A DNA stretch of 64,000 nt from Gimesia chilikensis (GCF_008329715.1 NZ_VTSR01000009.1:372001-436000), one strand, 5' to 3'; shown: positions 43,726 to 54,349, counted from the stretch's first letter. Notes: generated from the letters alone by a model not told the origin. Program-made: numbers and translations.

Positions 43726-46704
43726 TCAGGCAGCGGCTTCCGCTTCCATCCGCTCACGGTTCTGACGCTTTTTCTTCCGGCTGCTGGAATGTTCGTCGGA
43801 ATCTTCCATGCTGACGGAATCAGCGGCTTCTTCCCGATTGGAAATCCAGGTCAGCAGGGCCGGCAGAGTCACCAGAGAAACGAACAGGCAGCAGCCTACA
43901 CCAATCACCAATACCAGACCGACGCTGTAAAGCCCACGATGTGTGGCCACCATCATACTGCCGAAACCAATCATCGAAGTCAGTGAGGTCATCACAATCG
44001 CGTTGATCGTACTGGGAGATGTTTTATAGGGGCCCCGTTTCATCCGGAAATCATGGACCACGTGCACGCCGTCATCGACGCCGATTCCGAGAATCAGAGG
44101 CAGCACGATCAGGTTAGCCGGATTCAGATCGATTGAAGTCATCGCCAGAATCCCGAACATCACCAGGCCTCCGACGACCGGGGGAATCATGGTCAACAGC
44201 ATATGCAGCACACTGCTGCGTTCCAGCACAAAGGCCACACTGAAGCACATAATCAGAAACATACCGATGGCAGCTTCAACGCTGACCGGTGTCCCACGGT
44301 TATAGAGAATGAACCAGGTACAGACAGCCAGAATCGCCGGAGGTACCAGCGCCATTGTGGCATGACGACGGCTCAGATAATCGATCAGTAAAACGACACA
44401 GATGACTGCCAGAGCGTAAATCGAAGCGGTTTTATAACTGACTTTGATCTGTTGAGCCGCTTCGTAATTCTGCAGCGGGGTTCCCGTCACATCCGGATCG
44501 ACAGAGCGCACCTCTTTAACAAACTCCTCCAGCGGTTCGATTTCCCAGATGTGATCGCGGGGATAAATCTGGATCAGCCATTTTCCTTCAGGACTCACGA
44601 AGCGTGAAGTCAATGAACGGGGCAAATCGGAAAAACGGACCGGCGAAGAATCGGAAGCACCACGAATAGCGCGGAACTGACCGAGCAATGACGCAGTAGT
44701 CCGGTACTGAAATTCATCCAGGAAACGGGACTGCTGGGCCAGCGTCAAAGATTCAAAGCGGTTGAGAAACTGATCCAGCATGCGGGCAGTCTGCTGCGCT
44801 GTTGGGCTCTGGTAGCTTGAGAGTAACACATAAAACTGTTCGAGTTTCCGCCCGATCGTCGAAGGATTGAGACGATTCACGGGAGGCACATTATTCGGCA
44901 GTCGTGACAGCTGTGCCCGATAGGACTGCACCAGTAGATTGGTTTCCTGCGAAGAATGTGCAGGGACGCGTGAGGCCAGCTCTTCCACATGATGCACGGA
45001 GGGCAGAGCTTCGAACTTCTTACGCAGTTCCCGTGCCTCTTCCGGGTTGTTCGCAACGGAGACAGCGAACAGCAGCGAGTTCTGAGCATCGTTGAAAATC
45101 CGTTTCTGGACTTCGACGGACTCCAGTCCCGCTGCCTGCAGGTTCAACAGGTTGTAGTCATAAACAACGCGCGATTCCCATCCCTGATCCGTTTTTTGAA
45201 CCAGCTGGCTGGCACAGAAGGCGACCAGGGCCAGGGAGCCTAAAGCTACCATGCGGGGAAACCGCGTAATCATTTTCTGTAACCACTTCCCCTGGAAGGG
45301 TGTGGGCATCTGTTTGACTTCTACATTTTTATCTGCCTGAGAAAGCAGTGCCGGCAGCACCAGGAAGGTGGCGATTGCACATAAGATAATTCCACCACCG
45401 CCGATGAATCCGAGCTCCGCGATTCCCAGGAAGGGAGTCAGCCCAGCACAGTAGAAAGCCAGAGCCGTCGTCACAGCAGCAGCCACAATTCCGGTCCCCA
45501 CCGTGCGTGATGTTTTGAGCAGAGCCGGTTCCAGGTCTTCCCCCTGATGCCGCAATTCAATGTAGCGGGCGAGGTAATGGATACCAAAATCGATCCCCAG
45601 CCCGATCAGAATCACGGCAAAGGAAACCGAGAGAATATTCAGATGACCGATGGTGAGCGTCGTATAACCGAAGGCCCAGGCCATCCCGGCTGCCAGCATG
45701 AGCAGAGTCAGCAGGGGATGACGGATTCCACGAAAACCGAAGAACAGCAGCAGTCCTACCCCGAAACAGGAAATGATTGATGCATTGATCATATCCGACT
45801 GCGACTTACGCATTTCGTCATTTTCCAGAACCGGAATTCCAGTCAGACTGATTTTGGCTTCCGGATTCTCAGCAGCGACTTCGCCGATAATGGTCCGCAT
45901 CTGTTCGATGGCCTGCGTGGCGCCGTCAAAGCCTGTTTCCTTATGCACCGGAAAGACTTTGAGAAAGCCCATTGTGCCGGATTCATTCAACAGGTAAATA
46001 ATTTCGCGAGACCGTTCGCGCATCCGTTCGTTCACAGCGACAATCGAAGGCCAGGGAGACTGAAAGTCATTCTGGTCTGACAGGTAGCGTGCCATGCTGG
46101 ATGTCAGTATCGCAGCGTGAGTAAACAGCGGCTCCAGGGACTGATCGCGTTCGGTGCCTCGATAGCTGGCAGACCGGGATTGAATCTGGTAACGCAGGCG
46201 ATCATACAGCAGATCGACCTGGGTCAGATCCCAGCGACCATTGCGGTAAATCGGACCATATTCATCCAGCCGATTCAGACCAGCCTGCAGCTGTCGCGGA
46301 GTTAAATATTGAAGTCCTTTAGAAGGTAAATCGCCTGGGTTAATCTGATAGAGCGGATTCTCAAACAGTTCGGGATGCTGCTCGATTCGCTGCCCCAGGG
46401 TCCGCAATACGTATTTAATTGATTCCGGATTCTCTGCTTCGACCACACAGACCAGATCCGAAGAACTGCCGAAGCTCTCGGTGTAATTCATCCATTTCTG
46501 ATGGAAGGCTGCCGTGGGATCGATCAGATCAGCGCGGTCGGTTTTGAATTCCAGCCTGAAGACGGTCAGCAGGATACAGCCGACGGACACAACCAGGGCC
46601 AACGCCAGACTGAGCCGGGCGTGCGTCACCACAAACTGGGTTGTCGCAGCCAGCGCCTCGCCGAGGAATGAGCGTTCCTGATTTTCAGGGGAGAGATTAT
46701 CCAC
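43726..46704 (-). CDS. RND/MMPL family transporter (HpnN-like)
   Basis: 992 residues with the twelve-helix RND plan: one N-terminal helix (LSLALALVVSVGCILLTVF), a large periplasmic loop, five helices, a second helix-loop-helix unit, and the final five. Proton-relay type motifs are GLGIDFGIHYLARY in the first half and GIGVDDGVHVVHDFRM in the second. The overall organisation fits the hopanoid-associated transporter HpnN/MMPL group, which moves lipids to the outer membrane. The assignment to hopanoids is inference; no hopanoid genes are in the window. The C-terminus is a charged tail (SSSRKKKRQNRERM). Confidence 0.88.
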   Translation of the reverse strand: MDNLSPENQERSFLGEALAATTQFVVTHARLSLALALVVSVGCILLTVFRLEFKTDRADLIDPTAAFHQKWMNYTESFGSSSDLVCVVEAENPESIKYVLRTLGQRIEQHPELFENPLYQINPGDLPSKGLQYLTPRQLQAGLNRLDEYGPIYRNGRWDLTQVDLLYDRLRYQIQSRSASYRGTERDQSLEPLFTHAAILTSSMARYLSDQNDFQSPWPSIVAVNERMRERSREIIYLLNESGTMGFLKVFPVHKETGFDGATQAIEQMRTIIGEVAAENPEAKISLTGIPVLENDEMRKSQSDMINASIISCFGVGLLLFFGFRGIRHPLLTLLMLAAGMAWAFGYTTLTIGHLNILSVSFAVILIGLGIDFGIHYLARYIELRHQGEDLEPALLKTSRTVGTGIVAAAVTTALAFYCAGLTPFLGIAELGFIGGGGIILCAIATFLVLPALLSQADKNVEVKQMPTPFQGKWLQKMITRFPRMVALGSLALVAFCASQLVQKTDQGWESRVVYDYNLLNLQAAGLESVEVQKRIFNDAQNSLLFAVSVANNPEEARELRKKFEALPSVHHVEELASRVPAHSSQETNLLVQSYRAQLSRLPNNVPPVNRLNPSTIGRKLEQFYVLLSSYQSPTAQQTARMLDQFLNRFESLTLAQQSRFLDEFQYRTTASLLGQFRAIRGASDSSPVRFSDLPRSLTSRFVSPEGKWLIQIYPRDHIWEIEPLEEFVKEVRSVDPDVTGTPLQNYEAAQQIKVSYKTASIYALAVICVVLLIDYLSRRHATMALVPPAILAVCTWFILYNRGTPVSVEAAIGMFLIMCFSVAFVLERSSVLHMLLTMIPPVVGGLVMFGILAMTSIDLNPANLIVLPLILGIGVDDGVHVVHDFRMKRGPYKTSPSTINAIVMTSLTSMIGFGSMMVATHRGLYSVGLVLVIGVGCCLFVSLVTLPALLTWISNREEAADSVSMEDSDEHSSSRKKKRQNRERMEAEAAA

Positions 46705-47304
46705 AGAACACTTCCGTGTGCACCTAAGTCGATCTCTCGTTCGATCTAAACAACCGGGCAGAAGTGAAGGGATCGATTAATTGAGAGCGTTGATCGTATT
46801 ATGAAGCTATCGATTTTACAGCAATCTCCGTATTGCCGACAACCTGAATCTATCCTGATTTGAGGTTGTAAGTTAATAGATAACCAAACTTTAATCCCAT
46901 CAGGAATTCGGGTCGCAATAATGTGGATCAGGGAGGGACCTCCCGGTTTGAACACGATATTTTGCCCGATAACAAGAAGTACATCGGCAATCTGGTCTTT
47001 CAAAGATCAACATTCTCGGCGAATCCGAGGCTTCCCGGCTGATTTTTTCACAAGATCCGGAAACCCAGAAAAAGAAATAAAATGCGCAAGTCTAATTAAA
47101 ATGGTGAATTAGCTGAGGTCTCTTGAATCTGGGGAGCAAGCTTATCGGCATTTTGCTGAATCCCACTTGACCCCATTTTCGATTTTTCATAAAAAACCTG
47201 CCCCATCGCAATGGTCTGGCGGCTCGCCTTAGCTGTCAGACGTTGTTCACTTCAATGACTCTTTCCAATACCCCTCTCAAAGACTCTCTTTGTAGGACAA
47301 GCTC
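46705..47304. other. Divergent intergenic region with a hairpin
   Basis: 600 bases, AT-rich, between the RND transporter and YTV protein genes, which diverge. A hairpin is visible at 46839-46869 (ACAACCT/AGGTTGT plus an inner AATC/GATT stem, loop TATCCT). AGGA stands seven bases before the YTV ATG. No gene, tRNA or clear promoter recognised; short frames here lack coding character. Confidence 0.5.
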
Positions 47305-48456
47305 ATGTTAAAATGCGTTATTCGTTCAATTCCCGTTGTGGGAGTTACATTGTTCTCGATGGCCGCTGGTTCCGCCCAGGCGCAATGGCTGCCTTTCAAC
47401 AATTGTAATTCTTGTGCACCGCCGCCGGTGGTTCAGAACTGCTGTCCACAGCCTGTGGTCCAGTGTCCGATCCCGGTGACCCAGACCACCTACCGTCAGG
47501 TTCCTGTGACAGAGTATCGACCTGTTCAGCAGACCGTGATGAAACCTGTGGTCGAAACCAAGTACGTAGATCAGCAGGTCACCGCTTATCGCCAGGTTCT
47601 GGAACCTCGGACGGTCGACGTACCTTACACGTCTTATCAGAATGTCACTGAGTGCCAGCAGGTACAAAAAGACATGGGTCGCTGGGTGACTCAGCGTCAG
47701 TGTATCCCCAAAGTCGCTCCCTGCGAGTACGACAACCGCCCCAACCTCCTGGGCTGGATGAACCGTACCGGGTATTCCATGCGAATGGCATTCACACCCC
47801 AATATCGAACCACCCGTCACTACGTACCGAACGTTGTGACTCAAAATGTACCGGTCACCCGTCAGGTTGCCGTACAGCAGACTCGCAAAGTGACTTACAA
47901 CGTCGCTCGAATGGTGCCTTACACAACGACCCGGAAAGTCGCTGTGAACTCTACTCGCTACGTGAAAACCACTGTAACTGCAATGAAACCAGTGACCGTA
48001 ATGCGATCCATCCCAACCACTCGGACGGCTTATGTCTATCCATCCAGTGATGGATTTGGTGGCACTGCGACCGCACTGCTGCCCAGTGCCGATCCTTACA
48101 TGTCTGCAGAAGCACCCCAGACAATTCACCAACGTTCTGCCGAGAACAAAAAGAAGTACGATGATTCGTTCAAAGCAAACGGAGACAAGTACGAGCGTGA
48201 TCCTGCTTCCGATCCTCGCCGGTCGAGCCTGGACAACGATTCGTCCTTACGTCGCTCTTCTTACCAGGTACCACAGGAATCTACCGCCCCGGCATTCCCC
48301 CCCACACGCCGGGCTGGTTACGAACCTGATACTTCCGACAGACCACTGCCTTCGATCGTGCGTGCCAGCGGCTGGACACGCCGGGTCGCTCGTCCGGAGC
48401 AGACTGCTCCTGTAGCATCAGGCAGCGACATCTCTGTCGCACAGCGGACACCCTAA
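47305..48456 (+). CDS. Secreted YTV-type repeat protein (probable cell-wall protein)
   Basis: 383 residues. Signal peptide ends near SAQAQW. A Cys-rich stretch follows (NNCNSCAPPPVVQNCCPQPVVQCP). Then come many short Tyr/Val/Thr/Arg/Gln repeats such as TTYRQVPVTEYRPVQQTV, YRQVLEPRTVDVPYTSYQNV and NVVTQNVPVTRQVAVQQTRKVTYNV, in the style of the planctomycete YTV domain. YTV proteins have been linked to the proteinaceous cell wall of related planctomycetes. The last 120 residues are Ser/Pro/Asp-rich and disordered. It stands alone, with a good ribosome-binding site (AGGA) and a strong terminator, as expected of an abundant structural protein. Confidence 0.85.
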   Translation: MLKCVIRSIPVVGVTLFSMAAGSAQAQWLPFNNCNSCAPPPVVQNCCPQPVVQCPIPVTQTTYRQVPVTEYRPVQQTVMKPVVETKYVDQQVTAYRQVLEPRTVDVPYTSYQNVTECQQVQKDMGRWVTQRQCIPKVAPCEYDNRPNLLGWMNRTGYSMRMAFTPQYRTTRHYVPNVVTQNVPVTRQVAVQQTRKVTYNVARMVPYTTTRKVAVNSTRYVKTTVTAMKPVTVMRSIPTTRTAYVYPSSDGFGGTATALLPSADPYMSAEAPQTIHQRSAENKKKYDDSFKANGDKYERDPASDPRRSSLDNDSSLRRSSYQVPQESTAPAFPPTRRAGYEPDTSDRPLPSIVRASGWTRRVARPEQTAPVASGSDISVAQRTP

Positions 48457-48498
48457 CTCAAAGTTGGAAAGACATGAGCACTTTGAAGTGCATGGGCT

Positions 48499-48532
48499 CA
48501 CTCGTCGAACTTCGTTCGACGAGTGTTTTTTT
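48499..48532 (+). terminator. Rho-independent terminator of the YTV gene
   Basis: CACTCGTCGAAC (48499-48510), loop TTC, GTTCGACGAGTG (48514-48525), then seven T. A smaller palindrome, GCACTTTGAAGTGC, precedes it at 48478-48491. The convergent glnS gene ends at 48554. Confidence 0.95.
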
Positions 48533-48553
48533 ATGCGCCCAGCAGAAGTTCCT

Positions 48554-50245
48554 TTACTTCTGCTTCCCGACTTTGGCCCACGTATCACGTAGAGTGACGG
48601 TACGATTGAAGACGGGATTTCCTGGTGTCGAATCTTTTGTATCGACACAGAAATATCCCAGTCGTTCAAACTGGAAACGACTTCCCGGTTCAGCTTCTTT
48701 CAGCCCTGGTTCGAGCTTGCAACCTGACAGGACCTGCAAAGAGCGGGGATTCAGGTTCGACTTGTAGTCGACTCCTTCGGGCAGATCTTCCGGATCGGGC
48801 TGATCGAACAGGTGGTCATACAGTCTGACTTCTGCATCCAGGGCATGCGCTTCTGAGACCCAGTGAATCGTCGCTTTGACTTTCCGACCGTCAGGAGCAT
48901 CGCCGCCCCTGGTTTCCGGATCGTAGGTGCAACGCAGTTCAACCACTTCACCATCGTCGTCTTTGATGACATCAGTGCAGGTCACAAAGTAGGCGTATCG
49001 CAGGCGGACCTCTTTACCCGGTGACAGGCGGAAGAACTTCTTCGGCGGGTCTTCCATAAAGTCGTCACGTTCGATGTAGATCACCTTCGAGAAGGGTACT
49101 TTGCGCGTCCCCGCACATTCATCATTCGGATTGTTAATCGCATCCAGTTCTTCAGACGTATCATCGGGATAATTGTCGATCACAACCCGCAAAGGTTTCA
49201 AGACTCCCATCACACGGGGGGCGACCTGATTCAGGTGATCCCGCATGCAGTTTTCCAGAACGACCTTATCGGTCATCGAGTTGTACTTGGTCACCCCGAT
49301 CGTTTTACAGAACTCACGCAGCGCTTCGGGGGTAACGCCGCGACGCCGCATCCCGCAAATGGTGGGCATCCGGGGGTCATCCCATCCGGAAACGTATTTG
49401 CCCTGTACCAGTTCGAGCAGTTTGCGTTTGCTCATCACGGTATAGGTCATGTTGAGGCGGGCGAATTCGATCTGCTGTGGATGAAAGATTTCCAGTTCAT
49501 CCAGGATCCAGTCATAAAGCGGACGGTGATCTTCGAACTCGAGCGTACAGATTGAATGTGTGATCTTCTCGATTGAATCCGAAATACAGTGCGTATAGTC
49601 GTACATCGGATAAATACACCATTTATCCCCGGTCCGATGATGGTGCACATGACGAACCCGGTAGATTACGGGATCCCGCATGTGAAAGTTAGGCGAAGCG
49701 AGATCAATTTTCGCACGGAGTACATACTCGCCTTCTTTGAACTCGCCGTTCTTCATCCGTTCGAACAGATCCAGGTTTTCTTCAACGGAGCGGGAACGTC
49801 CGGGACTGGGCTTGCCGGGCTCGGTCGCGGTCCCTCGATATTCGCGCATCTTATCAGCAGGCAGATCACAGGCGTAGGCCTTCCCCTTCTTGATCAGGGT
49901 GACTGCAAAATCATAAAGCTGATCGAAGTAATCAGAGGCGTAAAATTCGCGATCGTCCCAGTCGAAGCCGAGCCAGCGCACGTCTTCCTTGATCGAGTCG
50001 ACGTATTCCACATCCTCTTTCTCAGGGTTCGTATCATCAAACCGCAGGTTGCATTTACCGCCCGGGTTTTCATTGGCGATTCCGAAGTTAAGACAAATCG
50101 ACTTGGCATGCCCAATATGCAGGTAGCCGTTCGGCTCGGGGGGGAATCGCGTATGGACGCGACCATCGTGCTTGCCCGATTTGTTATCTTCCTGAATGAT
50201 CGTACGAATAAAATCCGTTGACGTTTTTTCTTCGGGAGTTGACAT
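48554..50245 (-). CDS. glnS: Glutaminyl-tRNA synthetase
   Basis: 563 residues. Charges tRNA-Gln directly. Class Ic features are [22 protein letters not shown] (HIGH motif), [11 protein letters not shown], a KMSKS equivalent [11 protein letters not shown], and [16 protein letters not shown]. The C-terminal anticodon-binding domain runs from about residue 340 and contains [32 protein letters not shown]. GlnRS is patchily spread in bacteria, many of which use GluRS and GatCAB instead. Here glnS follows gltX by 52 bases on the same strand, so both synthetases are probably co-expressed. Confidence 0.97.
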   Translation of the reverse strand: MSTPEEKTSTDFIRTIIQEDNKSGKHDGRVHTRFPPEPNGYLHIGHAKSICLNFGIANENPGGKCNLRFDDTNPEKEDVEYVDSIKEDVRWLGFDWDDREFYASDYFDQLYDFAVTLIKKGKAYACDLPADKMREYRGTATEPGKPSPGRSRSVEENLDLFERMKNGEFKEGEYVLRAKIDLASPNFHMRDPVIYRVRHVHHHRTGDKWCIYPMYDYTHCISDSIEKITHSICTLEFEDHRPLYDWILDELEIFHPQQIEFARLNMTYTVMSKRKLLELVQGKYVSGWDDPRMPTICGMRRRGVTPEALREFCKTIGVTKYNSMTDKVVLENCMRDHLNQVAPRVMGVLKPLRVVIDNYPDDTSEELDAINNPNDECAGTRKVPFSKVIYIERDDFMEDPPKKFFRLSPGKEVRLRYAYFVTCTDVIKDDDGEVVELRCTYDPETRGGDAPDGRKVKATIHWVSEAHALDAEVRLYDHLFDQPDPEDLPEGVDYKSNLNPRSLQVLSGCKLEPGLKEAEPGSRFQFERLGYFCVDTKDSTPGNPVFNRTVTLRDTWAKVGKQK

Positions 50246-50297
50246 CCCCTACTCCTTAAATGATTGCATCAATCACAGGACCAGCCTGTTACTATTT

Positions 50298-51875
50298 TCA
50301 GTTTTCGTCACTCTGAGCGAGCGCCATCGCCCGGTCGATGCGTCTGACACAACTCTCTTTTCCGAGAATCGACAGGCAGTCAAACATGCCGATCCCGGTT
50401 GCTTTTCCACTGACGGCGACCCGCAGGGCGTGAATAATCTGCCCCATGCCGATCCCTTCTGCTTCCACAAAATCGTGCAGCAGCTTATCCAATCCATCCG
50501 CACTGAAGTCTTCAGCTGCTGCCAGCTGGTTTTTGATTTTTTCCAGCAGTTCAACTGCCTGATCCGATTTCTGAATCCGTTTCTTGAACGCTTTGGAATC
50601 GTACTCCATTTGATCATCGGCGACAAAGAACTCATCGAAATCCAGAATATCGCTGGCAATCTTAAGACGGTCTTCCATACCGGTAATGACCTGACCAGTT
50701 TTTTGTTTTGTCGTCTCGTCGTCCGCATCCTCTACCAGCCCGGCTTTCACCAGAAAGGGACTGCACATCGCAACCTTTTCATCCAGCGACAGCTGATTCA
50801 TCCAGTGTGACTGAAAGCTGAGCAGCTTATCCGGATCGAGTCCCGCCGCCGCCTTGACCACCCGGTCGAGTGTGAAGTTCTCTACAATCGTATCCAGGGA
50901 CATGATCTCTGTTTTATCATCCAAAGACCAGCCGAGTCGGGCCAGTGCATTCAGGATTGCTTCCGGCAGGTAGCCGATCTTTTCGTAATACTCGACCATC
51001 ACAGGATCCAACCCTTCCGCATTGGCCAGACCGATGCGGGGAAAGACCGCGTCTGCTTTGTCGAACATCTTTTTGAACTGGGGACTCTTACGATATTTGT
51101 CCAGTTTGCGTTTGCTGAGTTTCTCTTTTCCACCAGGTGCCGCGACGAACGGAATGTGTGCGAACTGAGGCAGTTCATAACCCAGCGCCTGGTAAATCAG
51201 CACCTGCACCGGCGTGTTGGAGAGATGCTCCTCGGCGCGAATCACATGCGTGATCTGCATCTGGGCATCATCGACCACCGTCGCCAGGTTATACAGGGGC
51301 GTACCATTGGCTCGCAGAATAACCGGGTCGGGCATCAGGCCGGCGTCGAACTCGACATGTCCACGAACTGCGTCATCAATCTGGATTTTCTGATCCCGGG
51401 GAACCAGCAGACGTACGACGGCAGGACGCCCTTCAGCGGCGAACTGTTCCTTCTGGCTGTCTGTCAGTTCCAGTGATCTGCGGATATTCAGATAGTTGCG
51501 TTTTTCACTCTGTGCGGCTTCCCGATCGGCCTGAATCTGTTCCGGGGTGTCGTAACAATAGTAAGCCTTTCCATCGGCCAGCAACTGATCGACGGCTGCC
51601 CGATACAGATCATTTCGCTCGGACTGGAAGTAAGGACCAAAGTCACCGCCGACTTCCGGACCTTCATCCCAGTTGAGGCCCAGCCACTTGAACGCCTGCA
51701 GAATCGGATCCAGGGCGGCTGCGATGTTGCGCTCCTGGTCGGTATCGTCAATTCGTAGAATAAACTGACCGCCGTTATGCCGGGCCCAGAGCCAGTTGAA
51801 CAGGGCCGTACGCATCCCACCAATGTGCATATAACCGGTGGGACTGGGTGCAAAACGGGTTCGTACGGTACTCAT
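50298..51875 (-). CDS. gltX: Glutamyl-tRNA synthetase
   Basis: 525 residues. Class I synthetase with [25 protein letters not shown] at the N-terminus, [12 protein letters not shown], and a KMSKS equivalent [11 protein letters not shown] near residue 255. The C-terminal helical anticodon domain spans about 330-500. It lies upstream of glnS on the minus strand. With a dedicated GlnRS present, this enzyme may be discriminating for tRNA-Glu; that cannot be read from the sequence. Confidence 0.96.
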   Translation of the reverse strand: MSTVRTRFAPSPTGYMHIGGMRTALFNWLWARHNGGQFILRIDDTDQERNIAAALDPILQAFKWLGLNWDEGPEVGGDFGPYFQSERNDLYRAAVDQLLADGKAYYCYDTPEQIQADREAAQSEKRNYLNIRRSLELTDSQKEQFAAEGRPAVVRLLVPRDQKIQIDDAVRGHVEFDAGLMPDPVILRANGTPLYNLATVVDDAQMQITHVIRAEEHLSNTPVQVLIYQALGYELPQFAHIPFVAAPGGKEKLSKRKLDKYRKSPQFKKMFDKADAVFPRIGLANAEGLDPVMVEYYEKIGYLPEAILNALARLGWSLDDKTEIMSLDTIVENFTLDRVVKAAAGLDPDKLLSFQSHWMNQLSLDEKVAMCSPFLVKAGLVEDADDETTKQKTGQVITGMEDRLKIASDILDFDEFFVADDQMEYDSKAFKKRIQKSDQAVELLEKIKNQLAAAEDFSADGLDKLLHDFVEAEGIGMGQIIHALRVAVSGKATGIGMFDCLSILGKESCVRRIDRAMALAQSDEN

Positions 51876-52127
51876 AAACGGGCTCTTATTTCTCTATCAA
51901 ACTGACGGGCTGACCGACGGGAATTCCAGCGTTCCCGCTGCTGGACAAGGACACAGCCGAAAGGTGGCAGGTAACAGTCCTGACCGGGTCCGGCTGATCA
52001 TAAAACACCCACATGCATTCGACAAGTATATTCGAAGAGTCAACTTAGCGCAATTTCACGTTTTCTGGCGATTCCGGGTTCCTTGAACGGTCTTGACGGT
52101 ACTTCCCCAGCGACCTAGCATTTCTGC

Positions 52128-52796
52128 ATGAAACGCTTTCTGCTCTTCCTTTTATTGCTGCTGCTGATCCTGGGTGGGACCGCCGGGGGCCTGTATTGGT
52201 CCTCTGCCCAGGTACCGGAGTTCTACCAGGCGGCTCTTCAGCAACAGGTGGCCCCGGAAATCCGGCAGCAGGAAGCCAAGGATTTTGTCCAGCACTCGAT
52301 GCAGATCGTGAATGACGTCCGCAACCAGGAACCACTCTGGTCGCAGGAGTTCAGCGAACAGGAAGTCAACGCCTGGCTGGCCGAAGAACTGCATCAGAAA
52401 TACAACGAATGGGTGCCGGAAGGCATCACCGATCCGCGGGTCCACTTCGAACAGGACCAGGTCATCGTTGGCTTCCATCTGACCTTAAAAAAATGGTCTG
52501 GAATTATCAGCCTCAAATTCAAACCCTGGCTGATGAAAGAAAATCGCCTGGTACTCGAACTGGAACAGGCCCGGGCGGGTCTGCTGCCAATCCCCATTGA
52601 TGAAGCGATTACCAAACTGATTCAGGAAGCCCGTGCCGAAGGCTGGCAGATTGAATGGAGCCAGATGAATGAGCATGACGTTTTGATCGTACATCTGGAC
52701 CGCCAGGATTCCGATCTCCCCGACCTGACGGCTCTCAAAGTAGAACCGGGGCTGTTTCAAATCGCCGGTAAAGCAAACGACGCACAGAAGCAATGA
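52128..52796 (+). CDS. Membrane-anchored protein of unknown function
   Basis: 222 residues. Short basic N-terminus, one membrane helix (FLLFLLLLLLILGGTAGGLYW), then a soluble extracytoplasmic part. The segment with WSQEFSEQEVNAWLAEELHQK, GFHLTLKKWSGIISLKFKPWLMKENRL and PIPIDEAITKL has the flavour of YpmS/DUF2140-type lipid-binding proteins, but this is an impression from pattern, not an identification. It is a single gene between gltX (divergent) and the convergent phosphoesterase gene. Confidence 0.72.
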   Translation: MKRFLLFLLLLLLILGGTAGGLYWSSAQVPEFYQAALQQQVAPEIRQQEAKDFVQHSMQIVNDVRNQEPLWSQEFSEQEVNAWLAEELHQKYNEWVPEGITDPRVHFEQDQVIVGFHLTLKKWSGIISLKFKPWLMKENRLVLELEQARAGLLPIPIDEAITKLIQEARAEGWQIEWSQMNEHDVLIVHLDRQDSDLPDLTALKVEPGLFQIAGKANDAQKQ

Positions 52797-52823
52797 GCGT
52801 GTGAGTCGTTACAGCATTAGAGT

Positions 52824-53198
52824 CTAAAAGAAAGCGGTATAGTTCAGAGTCCACCTGTTTTCGGAATCTTGTTTTTTCAAAGTGATCCGTCCTGCCAGTT
52901 CCTCACCGGTGAGCAATGCCACCAGCTGATCTTCGCTCCGTTCCAGCAGAGTGAAAGTCCCTCGATCCCAGCGGCTGACCTCCCCGCGGTCTCCTCTGAC
53001 GGGTCCCTCATATTCCAGATAAACCAGCCGATGATCGGGCAACGCCTCCGCTGTCAAATCTAGTGACGTTTCATCCGATGCCGGGTCGATCTCTGGCGGC
53101 TGGGGCAGACGCCAGGTTTTGAGCACATCCCCTTCTTCCAGCATCAGATCCCAGTGCAGTTCGGGATGATCATGTCTCAAAATTACGTACTGCTGCAT
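52824..53198 (-). CDS. Stand-alone LigD-type 3'-phosphoesterase domain
   Basis: 124 residues, the size of the PE domain alone. It begins YVILRHDHPELHWDLMLEEG, matching the H-x5-H-x-D zone of the LigD phosphoesterase (His9, His15, Asp17). It continues with LKTWRLPQPPEIDP, a further His (His56), an EYEGPV block and RWDRGTFTLL near residue 77. In bacterial NHEJ, PE domains trim 3' ends of breaks and are fused to ligase D; here neither ligase nor polymerase domain nor Ku is nearby. Its start overlaps the stop of the upstream glycosyltransferase gene (TAATG), so translation is coupled to an unrelated gene. Confidence 0.85.
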   Translation of the reverse strand: MQQYVILRHDHPELHWDLMLEEGDVLKTWRLPQPPEIDPASDETSLDLTAEALPDHRLVYLEYEGPVRGDRGEVSRWDRGTFTLLERSEDQLVALLTGEELAGRITLKKQDSENRWTLNYTAFF

Positions 53199-54349
53199 TA
53201 TTTTTCACTTCCGGTCAGAGACTCTTTGATTAGCTGATCCCACGATGCAAAATATCGGGGGATGGAAAACTTCTCGCTTGCCTGAAGACTCATAAGAGCA
53301 AGCTCCTTTAGCGATTTTTCATCCGCCATGAGCGATCTCATCAGATCTTCGAGCGCGTGAATGGAAGTCAATTCACGTTGATTTTTCGTAGGTAAAAGTA
53401 ACGCTTTTAGTTCACGCATGGAAAGATCAGCCAGACTTCCCTGACAGTCGAATCCGATGCAGGGTAACCCGCGCGACATTGCCTGCAACAGTGCATTGGG
53501 AAAACCTTCATAACGGGAAGGGAGCACAAACAGATCCCCCTGATCGAGGGCCAGTTCGGGATCGGCCACCCAGCCGGGCAGTTCGATCTGCGCCTGCAGA
53601 CCCCGCTGATCAATCGTGGCCTGCAGTGTCTCACGCAGGGGGCCTTCTCCCAGAATGCGTAATTTCCAATCCGGAAAATCATCTGCCAGATTAGAAAAGG
53701 CATCGATCAACATATCAAAGCCTTTTTCATGAGAGAGCCGGCCCATGCCCAGTACCACATGTGAAGCAGGCCGCGCTTTGACAATCTCTTCCGTCACCTT
53801 GGGAATTCCCGCCGAGCGTGGCGCAGGCACTGCGTTCGGAATGACTTCGATGCGGGTCGCGGGGAGCCAGGGACGACAAAAGTCGGCCACCCCCTGCGTC
53901 TGCACCACGACGGCTGCTGCACGGGGATATGTTTTCTTACGCAGGAATGACCAGACGCGGCCCATTAGATGATAGCGCGGGTCCGAGCGTTCGGAGACAA
54001 TCACGGGATAAGCTGCTTTCCCGGCTGCCAACAGCGTCAGCACGTTCATCCGGTCCGTCAGGCTGATGACCACATCGGGACTGGAACGGGCTATTTCAGC
54101 GCGAAGCTTCCGCACCCGTTGACGATTATTCACCACTGCCTGCAGGAGATTTCCCGATTCACGCATCAGTCCCAGCGCAATGCGGTGAACTTCCGGTGTG
54201 AGCTGAAAAGTATCGGTCTCTGCGGAATCGAGGGTCAGCAAAGTGACCTGATCTCCCTCTGCAGCCCAATGATTGGCCATCATCGCAGCCACCCCCTCTG
54301 CACCGCCCAGACTGAGCGAAGGAATCGTGATGGTGATCCGTCGAGACAA
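53198..54349 (-). CDS. Family 4 glycosyltransferase
   Basis: 383 residues. GT-B fold with SLSLGGAEGVAAMMANHW at the N-terminus (donor and acceptor loop), VIVSERSDPRYH, VVQTQGVADFC, VIPNAVPAPRS, GMGRLSHEKGFDMLIDAFS and PSRYEGFPNALLQAMSRGLP. The usual E-x7-E motif has Gln in place of the second Glu. Likely transfers a sugar from a nucleotide donor to a lipid- or polysaccharide-linked acceptor in envelope synthesis; no cluster partners to define it. It overlaps the downstream phosphoesterase gene by one base. Confidence 0.9.
   Translation of the reverse strand: MSRRITITIPSLSLGGAEGVAAMMANHWAAEGDQVTLLTLDSAETDTFQLTPEVHRIALGLMRESGNLLQAVVNNRQRVRKLRAEIARSSPDVVISLTDRMNVLTLLAAGKAAYPVIVSERSDPRYHLMGRVWSFLRKKTYPRAAAVVVQTQGVADFCRPWLPATRIEVIPNAVPAPRSAGIPKVTEEIVKARPASHVVLGMGRLSHEKGFDMLIDAFSNLADDFPDWKLRILGEGPLRETLQATIDQRGLQAQIELPGWVADPELALDQGDLFVLPSRYEGFPNALLQAMSRGLPCIGFDCQGSLADLSMRELKALLLPTKNQRELTSIHALEDLMRSLMADEKSLKELALMSLQASEKFSIPRYFASWDQLIKESLTGSEK

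Noticed and set aside
47326..48132. 268-codon open frame on the minus strand
   Set aside because: Antisense to the YTV protein; its His/Gly/Arg repeats are the mirror of the sense repeats.
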